Position numbers and translations under genes: made by a program
The notes under the pieces: generated by a model
Database searches by the model: none
What the model was told of the DNA's origin: nothing
The model's input: the letters and a program-made list of their open reading frames with translations, nothing else
NCBI GenBank assembly: GCA_039704465.1
Contig: JASFAU010000001.1
Location: 1,736,001-1,800,000, forward strand
DNA from: Plasmodiophora brassicae
Taxonomy: Eukaryota; Endomyxa; Phytomyxea; Plasmodiophorida; Plasmodiophoridae
Direction: 5' to 3'
DNA: 64,000 bases
Shown: one piece after another, positions 23,134 to 33,416 of the stretch
How the letters are laid out: every line of letters starts with the position of its first letter
Position numbering within the stretch: the stretch's first letter is position 1

Positions 23134-23459
23134 TCATTGCGAAGAGCGAACGCCCGCACCATCAACGGCAGGTGCCGACATCAGGGCGATAAAGTCCTTA
23201 CTGAGGTGCTCGACCTTCTTGACGTCAGGCTGCATTTGCGTTCGGTACTTCAGGCACTACACAGGCAAGCGTTCGATCAGCAACCATGGCGACTCTGATT
23301 CGGAATCGTCAGCTGGACCTGCCGGTCGTCGGTAACCTTGAGGACGAGGGCTCCCGCCTTGTGCCTGTACTTGATACAGTATCTGGTGTCATTGGGCCGC
23401 TCGGCGTACAGCTGCTTGGCAGCGGAGGCGAACGTCGGCCAGTCCGTGTAGTACACCAT
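23134..23459 (-). CDS. SRP9: Signal recognition particle 9 kDa subunit
   Basis: Two exons (23459-23319 and 23256-23134) join in phase to 87 aa, the usual SRP9 length. The sequence begins MVYYTDWPTFASAAKQLY, continues TRYCIKYRHKAGALVLKVTDD, and across the intron gives CLKYRTQMQPDVKKVEHL. This matches the conserved SRP9 pattern of an aromatic/acidic start, KYRH, KVTDD and DVKKVE. SRP9 pairs with SRP14 on the Alu domain of SRP RNA and pauses elongation in the cytosol. The gene is divergent from the PEP mutase gene with about 520 bp between starts. Confidence 0.93.
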
Positions 23460-23979
23460 CAGGACCAGACCGGTCTGCGACGACGACGACGCCGCGACGC
23501 ACTCCGACCGCCAGTTCGAGTACGACGCCCCGTCGGCCCTCGACGCACGCACCTTGGTCACGGCTCACCTCATGCCACGGTGACTAGGAGAAACGACGAC
23601 CGGCGCGTGCAACGACGTTCGCGTTGCCACGACGTGCAACCTCATGATGCTGTGGTCCTCCTCTGTCTGTCGTCTCTCCTGGTAAGCGGATTCCCGCGCT
23701 TGCCTGTGCGGCTGTCTGCTGTTTATCGCGCCTGTTCATGTCCCCGTTAGCCGTACGCGTGCAGCAAGCCGGACCCGGAACGGCCGCGTCAACGCGTGGC
23801 ATCCACAAGTGTGCCGGTGTGACCGATGATGCCGAGCGCGTCATAGTGTCACGGGAAGCACGTTCCGGTGCGGCCACTGTGCTGTGCAACTTCCTGCTAC
23901 ATCGGGCCTCCGACTGCATTCCGTCTTTGCTCGTCGCCCAACGATGCTGTCGCGTGGTTGCCTTATTCGACGTCCAGCG
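23460..23979. promoter_or_regulatory. Divergent intergenic region, SRP9 and PEP mutase
   Basis: The 520 bases between two divergently oriented starts must hold both promoters. No TATA element or other motif stood out. A phrase similar to ccaacgatgctgtcg recurs at 23938-23952 and near 23974-23988, just before and over the PEP mutase start. Confidence 0.4.
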
Positions 23980-25140
23980 ATGCTGTCGGGTCGACAAGCC
24001 ATGCCGTTCCTGTGCGGTGCTGCCGGGCGACGCCGGTTCAACACGTCGCCCCGCAAGACGACGATGCTGCGGAAGATGATTGAGAGCAAGGGCCTGGAGT
24101 TCATCATGGAGGCGCACAACGGCCTGAGCGCGAAGATCGTGGAAGAAACCGGGTTCAAAGGCATTTGGGGTAGCGGCCTATCCATTTCAGCGGCCATGGG
24201 TGTTCGTGACAGCAACGAGGCTGCTTACACACAGGTTCGACGTGGTGTGGATCGGTTCCACTATCCATCAGTCTCTGACGGCGTTGCCTACAGGTCCTCG
24301 AGGTTCTCGAGTTCATGTCGGAAGCTACCAACATACCCAGTACGTTCGCATGTCAGATGGGAACGTGCGCTTACGCTGACCCGTGGTTGGTTAGTTCTCT
24401 TGGACGGCGATACAGGCTATGGCAATTTTAATGTAAGTTCCAATTCGAAACGCTCACGCCTCGATTGCTGAGAGTTGCGGTAGAATGCGCGACGCCTGGT
24501 GGCCAAGTTGGAGTCCAGGGGAGTCGCGGGTGTGTGCTTGGAAGATAAGCTGTTCCCGAAGACGAACTCGCTGTTGAGCGGCAAGGCACAGCCGCTGGCC
24601 GATATCGAAGAATTCTGCCTGAAGATCCAGGCGTGCAAGGACACGCAGCGTGATCCCGACTTTCAGGTCGTCGCCCGTGTCGAGGCGTTCATCGCCGGAT
24701 GGGACCTGAGCGAAGCCATGAAGCGAGCCGACGCGTACAGGAAAGCCGGCGCGGATGCTATTCTCATTCATTCCAAGACGAAGGATGGCGCTGATATTAA
24801 CGCGTTCCTTGACGAATGGGGGTAACGCAGCAACGCGACCCCGTTCCCCGTTCTGTGGCTGAGCTTGCTCTGTAGGGAGCGTCACCCTGTCGTGATTGTG
24901 CCCACCAAGTACTTCAAGGTCCCGACGGAGCACTGGCGTAAGAAGGGCGTCAGTCTGATCATTTGGGCGAACCACAACATGCGCGCCTGCATTTCGGCCA
25001 TGCAGAAGACCTCGAAGCAGATCCTCGAGGGCGAATCGCTGCTGGACGTCGAGGGAAAGATCGCGTCCGTCAATGAAGTGTTTCGCCTTCAGAACCAGCA
25101 CGAACTGACCGAAGCCGAAAAGCGCTATCTCCCGTCGTAA
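23980..25140 (+). CDS. Phosphoenolpyruvate mutase with mitochondrial-type leader
   Basis: Five exons (23980-24234, 24294-24339, 24395-24432, 24484-24821, 24876-25140) join in phase to 313 aa. PEP mutase isomerises PEP to phosphonopyruvate and forms the C-P bond, the entry step of phosphonate synthesis. Signatures: [50 protein letters not shown] (metal-binding Asp residues), and [10 protein letters not shown], the active-site loop that separates PEP mutases from isocitrate-lyase relatives. RVEAFIAGW and [11 protein letters not shown] follow. About 28 residues before the catalytic core are basic and end [11 protein letters not shown], as in a mitochondrial presequence; other in-frame ATGs upstream could lengthen it. 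No phosphonopyruvate decarboxylase or aminotransferase is nearby. Confidence 0.93.
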
Positions 25141-25321
25141 GCGACTCGCTTCTGCGTGTCATTATTAAACATCCCGATGCGTCATCTGATCGAGCACCCA
25201 TGATTGCTATGCTCATTAAACGCGCCAGGGCGCACTAATCCGCTCAACAGGTTCCTGACAAAGCGACTTGACCGATAAGGAGCACTGTATTCGAAAAGTG
25301 TGCCTGTAGACGGCGGAATGT
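25141..25321. other. Short convergent intergenic region
   Basis: Contains two ATTAAA motifs (near 25164 and 25216), which could serve as polyadenylation signals for the PEP mutase gene on the + strand. Nothing else seen. Confidence 0.35.
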
Positions 25322-25876
25322 TCACATCCAATGACGGATCAGTTCGCCCGTGATGATGTGGTCGATCATGGGGATGACCACGTCGCGATTCACGATCTGT
25401 GCAAGGAACCGGTGCAGGGCCGCCTTAACTTTGCGTTCCCGTGGAAAATCAATGACCCCAGTACAAATGGCATCTGAGGCAGCAACGCCGGCCGCGGCGG
25501 CAGCACAGGTAGCTAGGTACGGATGAGAGTCCTTTAGCATGCCGGCCCCCTGCATTCCAAACAAGCACAATTTCGCGCCGGCTTGCATACGATAGATACA
25601 TTCCTGTCGGAGCGACAGCAAGTTCAGGAAGTCGCCAAGCTTGTCATTCGGAGACCTCGTATCGAACGCGGGGTTGATCATGATGTTGTGGGCGTTCAGG
25701 TACGCCTTGTATTCTTGGAGCGCGCCATTGTCGTTCAAGTTCAGCACGAGGCATTCCATCGTTGGGGCGTCGTCGCCATCGACCGCTTTCAAGGTGACGC
25801 GGACATGCCGCTCGGCTTCGATTACGACCAGGAGGACCAGGCCGGTCAGCGCGAAACACAGACGAGGACTGCACAT
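25322..25876 (-). CDS. Secreted protein of an unknown tandem family, copy 1
   Basis: 184 aa from the ATG ending at 25876. It starts with a hydrophobic signal peptide (LCFALTGLVLLVVIEA). The mature part shares with copy 2 the pattern V.L.A.DGDDAPTMECLVLNL, then EYKAYL, then SPNDKLGDFL, a small-residue hydrophobic segment, and near the end ALHRFLAQIVNRD followed by IDHIITG. I do not recognise the family. The central Ala/Gly-rich hydrophobic part could be a second membrane segment or a pore-like helix pair. The tandem copy indicates a recent local duplication. Confidence 0.7.
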   Translation of the reverse strand: MCSPRLCFALTGLVLLVVIEAERHVRVTLKAVDGDDAPTMECLVLNLNDNGALQEYKAYLNAHNIMINPAFDTRSPNDKLGDFLNLLSLRQECIYRMQAGAKLCLFGMQGAGMLKDSHPYLATCAAAAAGVAASDAICTGVIDFPRERKVKAALHRFLAQIVNRDVVIPMIDHIITGELIRHWM

Positions 25877-26407
25877 GATGGCGCCTGACCAGTAGAAATC
25901 ACGAATGACGCCGGCAGTGGGACCCAGCGGCAGCGGGTAGTCCGCAGCCCAGTGCAACCGTCAAAGATGCGCCACTGTGTTTCGGAAATACGTGCCCCGA
26001 CAAGCCCACTGCGCCCTTGAAATGTGCGTCAGTGGCAGCCACGCCAGATGCGTCAGTGGGGTCGGCCAGAGGCCAGGGACCATAGCACTTAGCAGTGAGC
26101 ACGGCACACCCTTGGACGGTGCAAGTAATCAGAGCAGAACGATGTTGGTGATAACAGCGAAGTCACCGTCGAGGACTACATCGGCCGAGAGCACTATTGG
26201 GCGACCACAGCTGGTTGCCGACATGGCCACGACGTGCTTGCCAAATGTGTACAATCGCCGAACTTCTGGATGACGTCCGAGCCGAGGAACGGTTCACCCG
26301 CCCCTCCCCGGCCTCCCCTTCCCCCGGAATTTGTCACGCGCTTGGCGAGATGCGGACAGCGGCAAGATGACAACGTTTATTACGAATGCGCCGAACAAGA
26401 AGGACGC
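25877..26407. other. Intergenic between the two secreted paralogues
   Basis: About 530 bases, expected to hold the copy 1 promoter and the copy 2 3' end. No other gene features seen. Confidence 0.5.
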
Positions 26408-26998
26408 TTACGACCAGTTGACGATCTGGCCACCTGCGACAGTGTCGTCGATCTGTTTGACGGCCGACTCACGATCGGCGACCTGTGCCAGGAACCGATG
26501 CAGCGCCTCCTTGACTGTGGCGGCCGATGGGCGCGTGCACAGGCTGGCACCAATGCCAACCAGAGATCCGCCGACGACGGCATTGCTGACGATGGCAGCG
26601 GACACGATCAGTGTGACAGGGTTCATACAACCGATCAGCGTAGTGGCCCCAGCAGCAATCGTTTGCGCTCCAAACAGGTACGTGGCCGTGCAGACGCCAG
26701 CGGTGACACCGCGAGTCGTTCGGCACGACGCCTTCTTCAGGAAGTCGCGTAGCTTGTCGTTCGGGGACATCAGGTCGAGCTGGTGGTCGACCTTGACGCA
26801 GTGGTCGGTCAGGTACGCTTCGTACTCTCTGCGGGCATCCTCGTCGTTCAAATCCAGCATGCAGCATTGCATCGTGGGAGCGTCGGCACCATCGTGCGCC
26901 GACAGTTCGCACTTGATGACGCGCGTGTCGTTGTTGGCCTCGATACCCGCCTGCAGGAGAGCCAGGCCGGCCAGCACGAATATCAGACGAGCGCTCAT
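26408..26998 (-). CDS. Secreted protein of an unknown tandem family, copy 2
   Basis: 196 aa from the ATG ending at 26998. The signal peptide LIFVLAGLALLQAGIEA is followed by a mature region parallel to copy 1: HDGADAPTMQCCMLDL, EYEAYL, SPNDKLRDFLKKASC, a long Ala/Gly/Val-rich hydrophobic segment (about residues 100-145), then ALHRFLAQVADRE and IDDTVAGGQ. The shared PTM-C-L-L and SPNDKL-DFL signatures define the family. The function is unknown. A stretch of open frame continues upstream of the ATG but lacks a better start. Confidence 0.72.
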   Translation of the reverse strand: MSARLIFVLAGLALLQAGIEANNDTRVIKCELSAHDGADAPTMQCCMLDLNDEDARREYEAYLTDHCVKVDHQLDLMSPNDKLRDFLKKASCRTTRGVTAGVCTATYLFGAQTIAAGATTLIGCMNPVTLIVSAAIVSNAVVGGSLVGIGASLCTRPSAATVKEALHRFLAQVADRESAVKQIDDTVAGGQIVNWS

Positions 26999-27157
26999 GA
27001 TCGATAATGACCGTGTGATGTGTCCCCGTCGGGGTGCCTGCCTCGAAATTAGAGACGTTGCCCCCCTCTGTAAATAGACGTGGCTGCTAATTCGGGGATT
27101 TGGTGCCTGGCTCGGGTGAAGCTGAGGTGGGTTTATTAGAAGGTGGAACACGACGAC

Positions 27158-27601
27158 TTAGGCGTTGAAGTAGACTAATGGTTCGTCAATGGTCCAGATG
27201 CAGGTGGCCTGGTTGTGTTTGATGGTTTCGTGTAGCGAGTAGAAGTCCCAGACGTCGTGGTGCTTCTGACGATGGACCCGGATGTGGACGCAGAGCGTTG
27301 GCGCGATCTGCACCTTGACGAAGTAGTTGACCCCGTAGGCGACGACTTCTTCGGCGTACTTCAGCGGCTTCCACGCCTACAGATTGACGCTAGAGTCAAT
27401 ATGGTCATCTGAGGGCGCGCCGCCGACCTGGACATGCTCTTGAAAGTTGTCCTCAACGAACTTGTGCATTTTATTCTCTCTGTGCTTCTCGTACAGGGCG
27501 TGGATGGCGGCGTGCTTGATCTCCCGGGTGGATACGATTTCGGCTATCTTCGGGTCCACGTCCATGACAGGGCCCATCTGGTTCTTGGACACGGACGACA
27601 T
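27158..27601 (-). CDS. Stefin-like cysteine protease inhibitor (type 1 cystatin)
   Basis: Two exons (27601-27428 and 27376-27158) join in phase to 130 aa. The C-terminal exon has the cystatin core: YAEEVVAYGVNYFVKVQI, in which EVVAYG sits where stefins have QVVAG, followed by VHIRVHRQ and a terminal LVYF. No signal peptide is seen, which fits the intracellular stefin subgroup. Stefins block papain-like cathepsins by inserting the first hairpin loop into the active site. An extra Tyr within the Q-V-V-A-G loop and a basic N-terminal helix (IKHAAIHALYEKHRENKM) are unusual. Neighbouring WDR3 is divergent. Confidence 0.75.
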
Positions 27602-28474
27602 GGTCACCTGACGTCGGGGGATAATAATTCTTTGACGTACGAATCCGATCGCATCCGCAACGAATCTGTCCTGACGGGTGTTTGCGCCCTTCCCCTGATA
27701 TCCCAATAACATAGACCGGGCTCAGTTACGACCAACCGGAGAAAGCCGCTCAGAAGCACATGGCAACTGGTATGGCAACCCGGGCCTTATTTATCGTTGG
27801 CACAGGGCGGGGATGTGTTCGAAACGAGTCTGTGGCGCCATGTCGTTCGCACGCTGTTCTGCCCGGCGCGGCTGTCACTTCTCATTCGTTTGCCGAACAA
27901 CGAAAGACGTCCACCGCCCCCTTGGGATGGCATTACGGGTTCCTGTGGACCTAGCTTGGCGTTAGGGAATACCAATGTCGAACCCGATAGCATGTCCAGG
28001 TCTACACGGTCTGTTCGCTCCGAGGACCCAATAACTAAACTCCAACGTGGACCGTATGGTGTCGCTAACATGACCGTACATAGCCCACTTACCGGCTGCA
28101 CGCCAGTAAGTCGGCTAAGTACCAAACACTATATATCCGATGCCGAGAGAGAGAGCTTTGTTCCTCGACGTCCCCGTCAAGGCAGCGGAAACACTGAGAC
28201 AGCACAGCCAGGGCATCACTCGTCACGGTACACCGAGGGCGGCGAACAGGAGTTTGCACTCCGATCCCAAACCAGGCGTAGGCGACCCGCGATGCTTGGT
28301 CCGGTGTCCTGTACCAGAGCACGCACGGCTCAATCATTACCGTACCCACCTACATACCTACTGCTCCGAGCCATCACTTATCATTATCAGCGAGCGAACT
28401 CCGCGACGGAGTCCGTGACGGACTTCCCGCAGTCCCCTGGAAACCGGCTGCTGGTGAGAGAACCCGTCGCCGGC
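27602..28474. promoter_or_regulatory. Divergent intergenic region, stefin and WDR3
   Basis: About 870 bases between divergent starts. The WDR3 frame stays open upstream to about 27797 but without family similarity, so I treat that as chance or 5' leader. No clear promoter motif identified. Confidence 0.4.
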
Positions 28475-31234
28475 ATGGTCAAGGCGTACTTGCGCTATGA
28501 GCAATCGTCGTCCTTCGGCGTCGTTTACTCGCCAACGAGTGACGTCGTATTTGATGTTTCCGGGCGTCTCGTTCTATCCGGATCGTTGGAATCGCTTCAA
28601 GTCTGGAATGTCAAGCAAGGCGCTCTAGTGACCAGCATGTCGCCTGAGCGTACGTCTAAGGAACGGCCGATCTCCGTCACGCGAATCGCGGTTGGACCAG
28701 ATGGGGCTGCCGCAGCTGGGTACTCGGACGGATCCATCCGTCTTTGGAACACGGCGGACTCCACGTGTATCGTTACCTTGAATGGGCACCGAGGTGCCGT
28801 TAGCGCGTTGCGTTTTAACAAAGACGGGTCGAGACTCGCGTCCGGGTCGAACGATACCGACATCATCATGTGGGACGTCATTGCGCAGGCGGGTTTGTTT
28901 CGATTGCGTGGGCACATTGACGCCGTCACCGATGTCTGTTTCGTTGGGGACAATACCCTGTTGTCGTCGTCGAAGGACACGTTCGTCAAGCGCTGGCAGC
29001 TGACAACTCAGCACTGCGCGCAGACGCTCGTCGGGCACCATGCCGAGGTCTGGAGCCTCGACGTCGACGGCAATGGTCAATTCCTCGTGACCGGGTCCAC
29101 CGATGCCGAACTTCGTCTGTGGTCCATTCCCGACCCGAACGCCGACATTGTCCTTCTGGGCGCTATTCCCCGATCGGACAAGACTCGCGTCAACCGCATT
29201 CGGTTCTCCGCTGGCGGGTCGCGCTTGCTCGTTCAGGGCACCGGCAACCACCTGGAACTGTTCCGAGCCAGGACCCAGGACGAGATCAAGAAGAAGGTGC
29301 AACGTCGGCAAAGGCGCCTGCGCGAGAAGGGCAATACGGCAGGTGCCGATGAGGTCACCGTCCAGGCCGCCGACTACCTGGAATCGCAGCGCGTCGTCCG
29401 CACCGAGGACAAGCAGAGATCGTTCAGCGCGTCCGGTGACCGTCTGGCGGTCGGCCTCGCCGATAACTCCATTGCCGTCTTTGACGTCAGCGGCGACGGA
29501 ACGGACGAGATCAGTAAGCCTGTTCATGTGATCGACGAGGCCGGCCATCGGTCCGGCGTTCGTGCCGTCTGTCTGAGCCGCGACGATACCATGATCGCGT
29601 CGGCATCGCGCGGCAGCGTTAAGGTCTGGAACCTGGCCACCCAACGCTGTGTTCGAACACTGCCGTCTGGGTACGGTCTCTGTATTGCCTTCGTCCCTGG
29701 CGATCAGCACGTCCTTGTCGGTACGAAGACCGGGCACCTGGAGCTCTACTCGCTTGGTTCCGCCCAGCTTCTCCAGCGCATTGAAGCGCATTCAGGCGCG
29801 CTGTGGTCGATCGACGTGCACCCGAGCGGTCGTGGGTTCGTCACTGGAGGTGCCGATCACGACCTGAAGTTCTGGATCTTCGAGCTGATCGACAAGGCGG
29901 ATGCCGACGGCGAACCTGCATCGTCCCGAAAGCGAACGCGAACGCTGGGCGCTGTCCATTCGCGAACGTTACGCCTGGACGAAGACGTGCTGTTCGTTAA
30001 GTTCAGCCCCGATGGTCGCTACGTCGCGGTGGCGATGCTGGACGCTACGATTCGGGTGTTCCATGAAGACTCACTGAAGTTCTACCTGTCGCTGTACGGG
30101 CACCGCCTGCCCGCGCTCTGCATGGACATTAGCTCGGACGGGACGTTGCTGTGCTCAGCGGGCGCCGACAAGAGCCTGAAGATCTGGGGTTTGGATTTCG
30201 GTGACTGCCATAAGTCGCTGCTGGCGCACGACGACAGTGTCATGGCCGTGAAGTTCGTCCCCGGTACACATTACGTGTTCACAGCCAGCAAAGACAAGCA
30301 GGTGATGAACTCTGTGTGTGTGTGCTGTCGAGTTCCGTGTGCTGACGAGTTCACAGATTCGGTTCTGGGATGCGGACAAGTTCGAACAGATCTACGCCCT
30401 GTCTGGGCACCAGGCAGAGGTCTGGGGCTTGGCGGTCAGTCGAGCAGGACGAACGCTCGTTAGCGCTGGCAACGATCGGTCCATTCGCGTTTGGTCGGAA
30501 ACCGAGGAGCAAGGTACGCCGTTGCGTCGCCTGCATCGGAATTCAACCCCTGGTCTGAACCTGCACGTTTAGTGTTCCTGGAGGAGGAGCGGGAAACACG
30601 CTTGGAGGAGCTGTTCGAAGAAGGCGTGGTCGAGAAGGAGTCTGCTGGCGTGGTCGGCGCTCTGCCAGAGTCCGGTCTGCCCGACCCGACGACGTTCCAG
30701 TCGGCCAGTGCCGTCGACAAGCAGTCGCTGGCCACTGTGCGAACCGGTGAGCGTCTCATGGAGGCGATCGACTTTGTCGAAGCCGAGCTGGCATTCTCCG
30801 AAGGTCGAACACCGGACAAGCCGTCATCGAACCCGATGCTCCTCGGCCTGACACCGTTCGCATTCATGACCAAGGTCCTGAGCGAGGCACGCCCGAATGA
30901 GCTCGAGGTCGCCCTTGTTGTCCTGCCGTTCACGTACGCGAAGCGCCTGCTGCTGATCCTGGAGGACATGCTTCTGCAAGGGGATGCCATTGAGCTCTAT
31001 GTCCGATGTGTCCTGTTCCTGCTGCAGACGCACCACCAGCGCCTGATCGCCGCCGACGAGATGGGCCCCCACTTCGTCACACTTCGCGATCGCATGCGTC
31101 AGCGGCTGCGGGCGCAGAAGGACCTCGTCGGGTACAACATGGCCGCCATCACGTTCCTCAAACAGGAGGTCGACTCCCGCTCCAATTCAGACTTCTACGA
31201 GGCACGCGACGCCCTTAGTCAGTGTATGTCATAA
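28475..31234 (+). CDS. U3 snoRNP protein UTP12/WDR3 (small-subunit processome)
   Basis: Three exons (28475-30301, 30357-30513, 30573-31234) join in phase to 881 aa. About a dozen WD repeats make two beta-propellers, with typical ends such as DGSIRLWN, DTDIIMWD, TFVKRWQL and DKSLKIWGL. Between the propellers lies a basic linker (EIKKKVQRRQRRLREKG) typical of UTP12. The C-terminus has the helical UTP12 domain (KRLLLILEDMLLQGDAIELY ... LLFLLQTH-type region) that assembles with UTP13, UTP21 and others in the UTP-B complex. It acts in the nucleolus in 18S rRNA processing. MVKAYLRYEQSSSFGVV is the typical family start. Confidence 0.93.
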
Positions 31235-31497
31235 ACGCTCTGCAACACTTGTGAGACGATCGCTAGGTAGGTGGCGCAAGATCGTAGGTATTCCGTCAGG
31301 AGGCATCAGGGGGCCGCCGGAAGCTGATCGAGGGTGGCAGACGTTCGGTTGTTGGAGCCGGCGTGAATCACGCCCGTCGGCTCCACTGTGTCCTAGGCGT
31401 GACGTTATGGTTTCGTATCGAGTGCGCTGGATCCCGGTTACGTTTCCTCATTGACATTATAGATCGCGTTGGTGGACTACGCGCGCTCGACGAGACC

Positions 31498-33279
31498 ATG
31501 GTCGACGCCGTCCAATGGCTTGGACCGAACTTCGTCATGGCGGCCAACGGCGTCGTGTCCTTCTTCCTGCTGATTGCGTTCTTCCACGCGTTCTCGTACT
31601 TCACCTCGTACTGCATCACGTTGTTCAAGGTGGTTCGCGACGGCGAGAAGGCGGGCAAGCACCCGATTCTCACCCGACTGACGGCGTTCCTATTCCTGAT
31701 CGCCTACATGGGGTATAACGGGTTCGTGTACTTCGTCCTGGCGCAGACCGTCAACTGGCAGGGCCTGTACCTGCTGCAGAAACCGTTCCTGGGGTCGATC
31801 TTCGACCACGAGTACGTCCAGTTCCTCCAGTTCGAACCCGTCGTCTTGATCGCCCTGACCTGGTTCAAAATCGGGTGCGCCAGCGACGCCTGGCGGCGGT
31901 CGCCGGGCACGAAGGAGGTCACGACGCTGCTCCAGGAACGCGCCAAGGACAGGCGACAGGGCGGCCTACCCTCAATCACGGTCGTCATGCCCATCTACAA
32001 CGAACCGATCGAGACGCTCATGATCGCCATCAACTCGGTGGTGACGTCCAAGTACCCGAAGAAGCGGTTGCACCTGGTGCTGGCGTTCGACGACGACAAG
32101 CTGACGCTGGTGTACAAGGCCGTCATCTACTGCCTGACGAGCGGCAACCCGGATCCTGACTACGCCAAGCTGGCGACCGACGAGGGGCAGGCCGAGCTCG
32201 GCATCTCGTCGAACGCGGACGACTACCCGTTCATCGGCGACATCAAGTACAGGAACCTGATCATCACGCCGTGCCGGTTCGAGCACGGCGGCAAGCGGCA
32301 CGCGCAGATGTGCGCCTTCAAGTACCTGCAGCGCACCTACAAGTCGATGCCGACGAAGCCATTGCTCCTGTTCATCGATTCCGACATTGAGCTGGACGAG
32401 ACCGCCATGGCGCACTTCGTGTACGACATGAACAGGAACAAGGGCGTGACGCGCGAGGCGCTGACGGGCCTGATCACGTGCAAGACGGCCGGCACATACA
32501 GCTTCTACAAGCTGATGCAGGACAGCGAGTATATCGAGTCGCAGATGTTGCAGAGGAACACGGAGGATTACCTCGGGGCGGTGTCCTGCCTGCCCGGTGC
32601 GCTGACCATGGTGCGGTTCGAGGCGCTGGAGGCGGTCGCGCCGACCTACTTTGGGAAGATGACCGCCGAGGACAACTTCGACTTCAACAGGACGCACCTG
32701 GGCGAGGACCGGTACCTGACGCACCTGCTGATGGAATCGCGCACCGTCAAGTACCGGATCGGGTTCTGCCCGGCCGCTCGCTGCAAGACGGAGGGATGCG
32801 AGGACTTCCGGTCGCTGATGAAGCAGCGCCGCCGATGGTACCTGGGCACGCTGACCAACGAGGTCTACATGCTGACCTCGCCGGTCCTCTGGAGGCACTT
32901 CACCGGACTGAACGTCCTGATCGCGCTGCTGGCGCTCAAGAACGGCCCGCTGTTCGTGTACGTCTTCTTCCTTGAGGCGGCCCTCGGGCACGGCACCGTC
33001 ACGACGATCGGGTTCGCGATCCTCATCTTCGTGCCTATCTGGTTCTTTGTAAGCGCGTGGGCAATCCACATCAACCGCTACAAGGTCATCTTCGGGTACC
33101 CGATGAACATCTTGTTCCTGCCCATCTTCTCGTCCGTCTTCCAGTTGTACGGCATGCTGACCTTCAAGGTTCGCAGCTGGGGCGGGCCCCGTCAAAGCGC
33201 TGCTCAAGCAGTCGTTCAAGTTGAACCGAAGGAGCGGCTGACGCGACGGCGGGACGCACAGGTCGCGAGCGCGGTCTGA
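31498..33279 (+). CDS. Chitin synthase (GT2 family)
   Basis: 593 aa. N-terminal membrane helices lie at about residues 15-45, 60-90 and 105-120. The cytosolic glycosyltransferase domain opens with ITVVMPIYNEP and AFDDDK, then FIDSDIELDE (metal-binding DxD-like), CLPGALTMVR (acceptor region), GEDRYLTHLL (catalytic ED) and QRRRW (chain-binding), the full chitin synthase signature. C-terminal helices (about 490-580) would form the export channel. It would polymerise UDP-GlcNAc at the plasma membrane into cell-wall or cyst chitin. No myosin or chitin-binding domain is attached. The start is the first in-frame ATG with a good context (accATGg); the frame extends upstream, and a TATAG at 31456-31460 could be the end of an intron from a 5' exon. 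Confidence 0.9.
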   Translation: MVDAVQWLGPNFVMAANGVVSFFLLIAFFHAFSYFTSYCITLFKVVRDGEKAGKHPILTRLTAFLFLIAYMGYNGFVYFVLAQTVNWQGLYLLQKPFLGSIFDHEYVQFLQFEPVVLIALTWFKIGCASDAWRRSPGTKEVTTLLQERAKDRRQGGLPSITVVMPIYNEPIETLMIAINSVVTSKYPKKRLHLVLAFDDDKLTLVYKAVIYCLTSGNPDPDYAKLATDEGQAELGISSNADDYPFIGDIKYRNLIITPCRFEHGGKRHAQMCAFKYLQRTYKSMPTKPLLLFIDSDIELDETAMAHFVYDMNRNKGVTREALTGLITCKTAGTYSFYKLMQDSEYIESQMLQRNTEDYLGAVSCLPGALTMVRFEALEAVAPTYFGKMTAEDNFDFNRTHLGEDRYLTHLLMESRTVKYRIGFCPAARCKTEGCEDFRSLMKQRRRWYLGTLTNEVYMLTSPVLWRHFTGLNVLIALLALKNGPLFVYVFFLEAALGHGTVTTIGFAILIFVPIWFFVSAWAIHINRYKVIFGYPMNILFLPIFSSVFQLYGMLTFKVRSWGGPRQSAAQAVVQVEPKERLTRRRDAQVASAV

Positions 33280-33416
33280 TCAGGAGCAGTGGTGCCACGT
33301 GCTGGCCTGCTCATTACACCCCTCTTCACATGGCATCATTAAAAACTGTCTGTCAAATGTTTCCACAAGAAACGCACGCTGATTTGGTTTCGCCTCTTTA
33401 AACACGATCAGCTGTA

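Noticed and set aside
27797..28474. Upstream in-frame extension of WDR3 by about 226 codons
   Set aside because: The extension is not WD-like, has no good start and precedes the normal family N-terminus. It is taken as 5' leader or chance.
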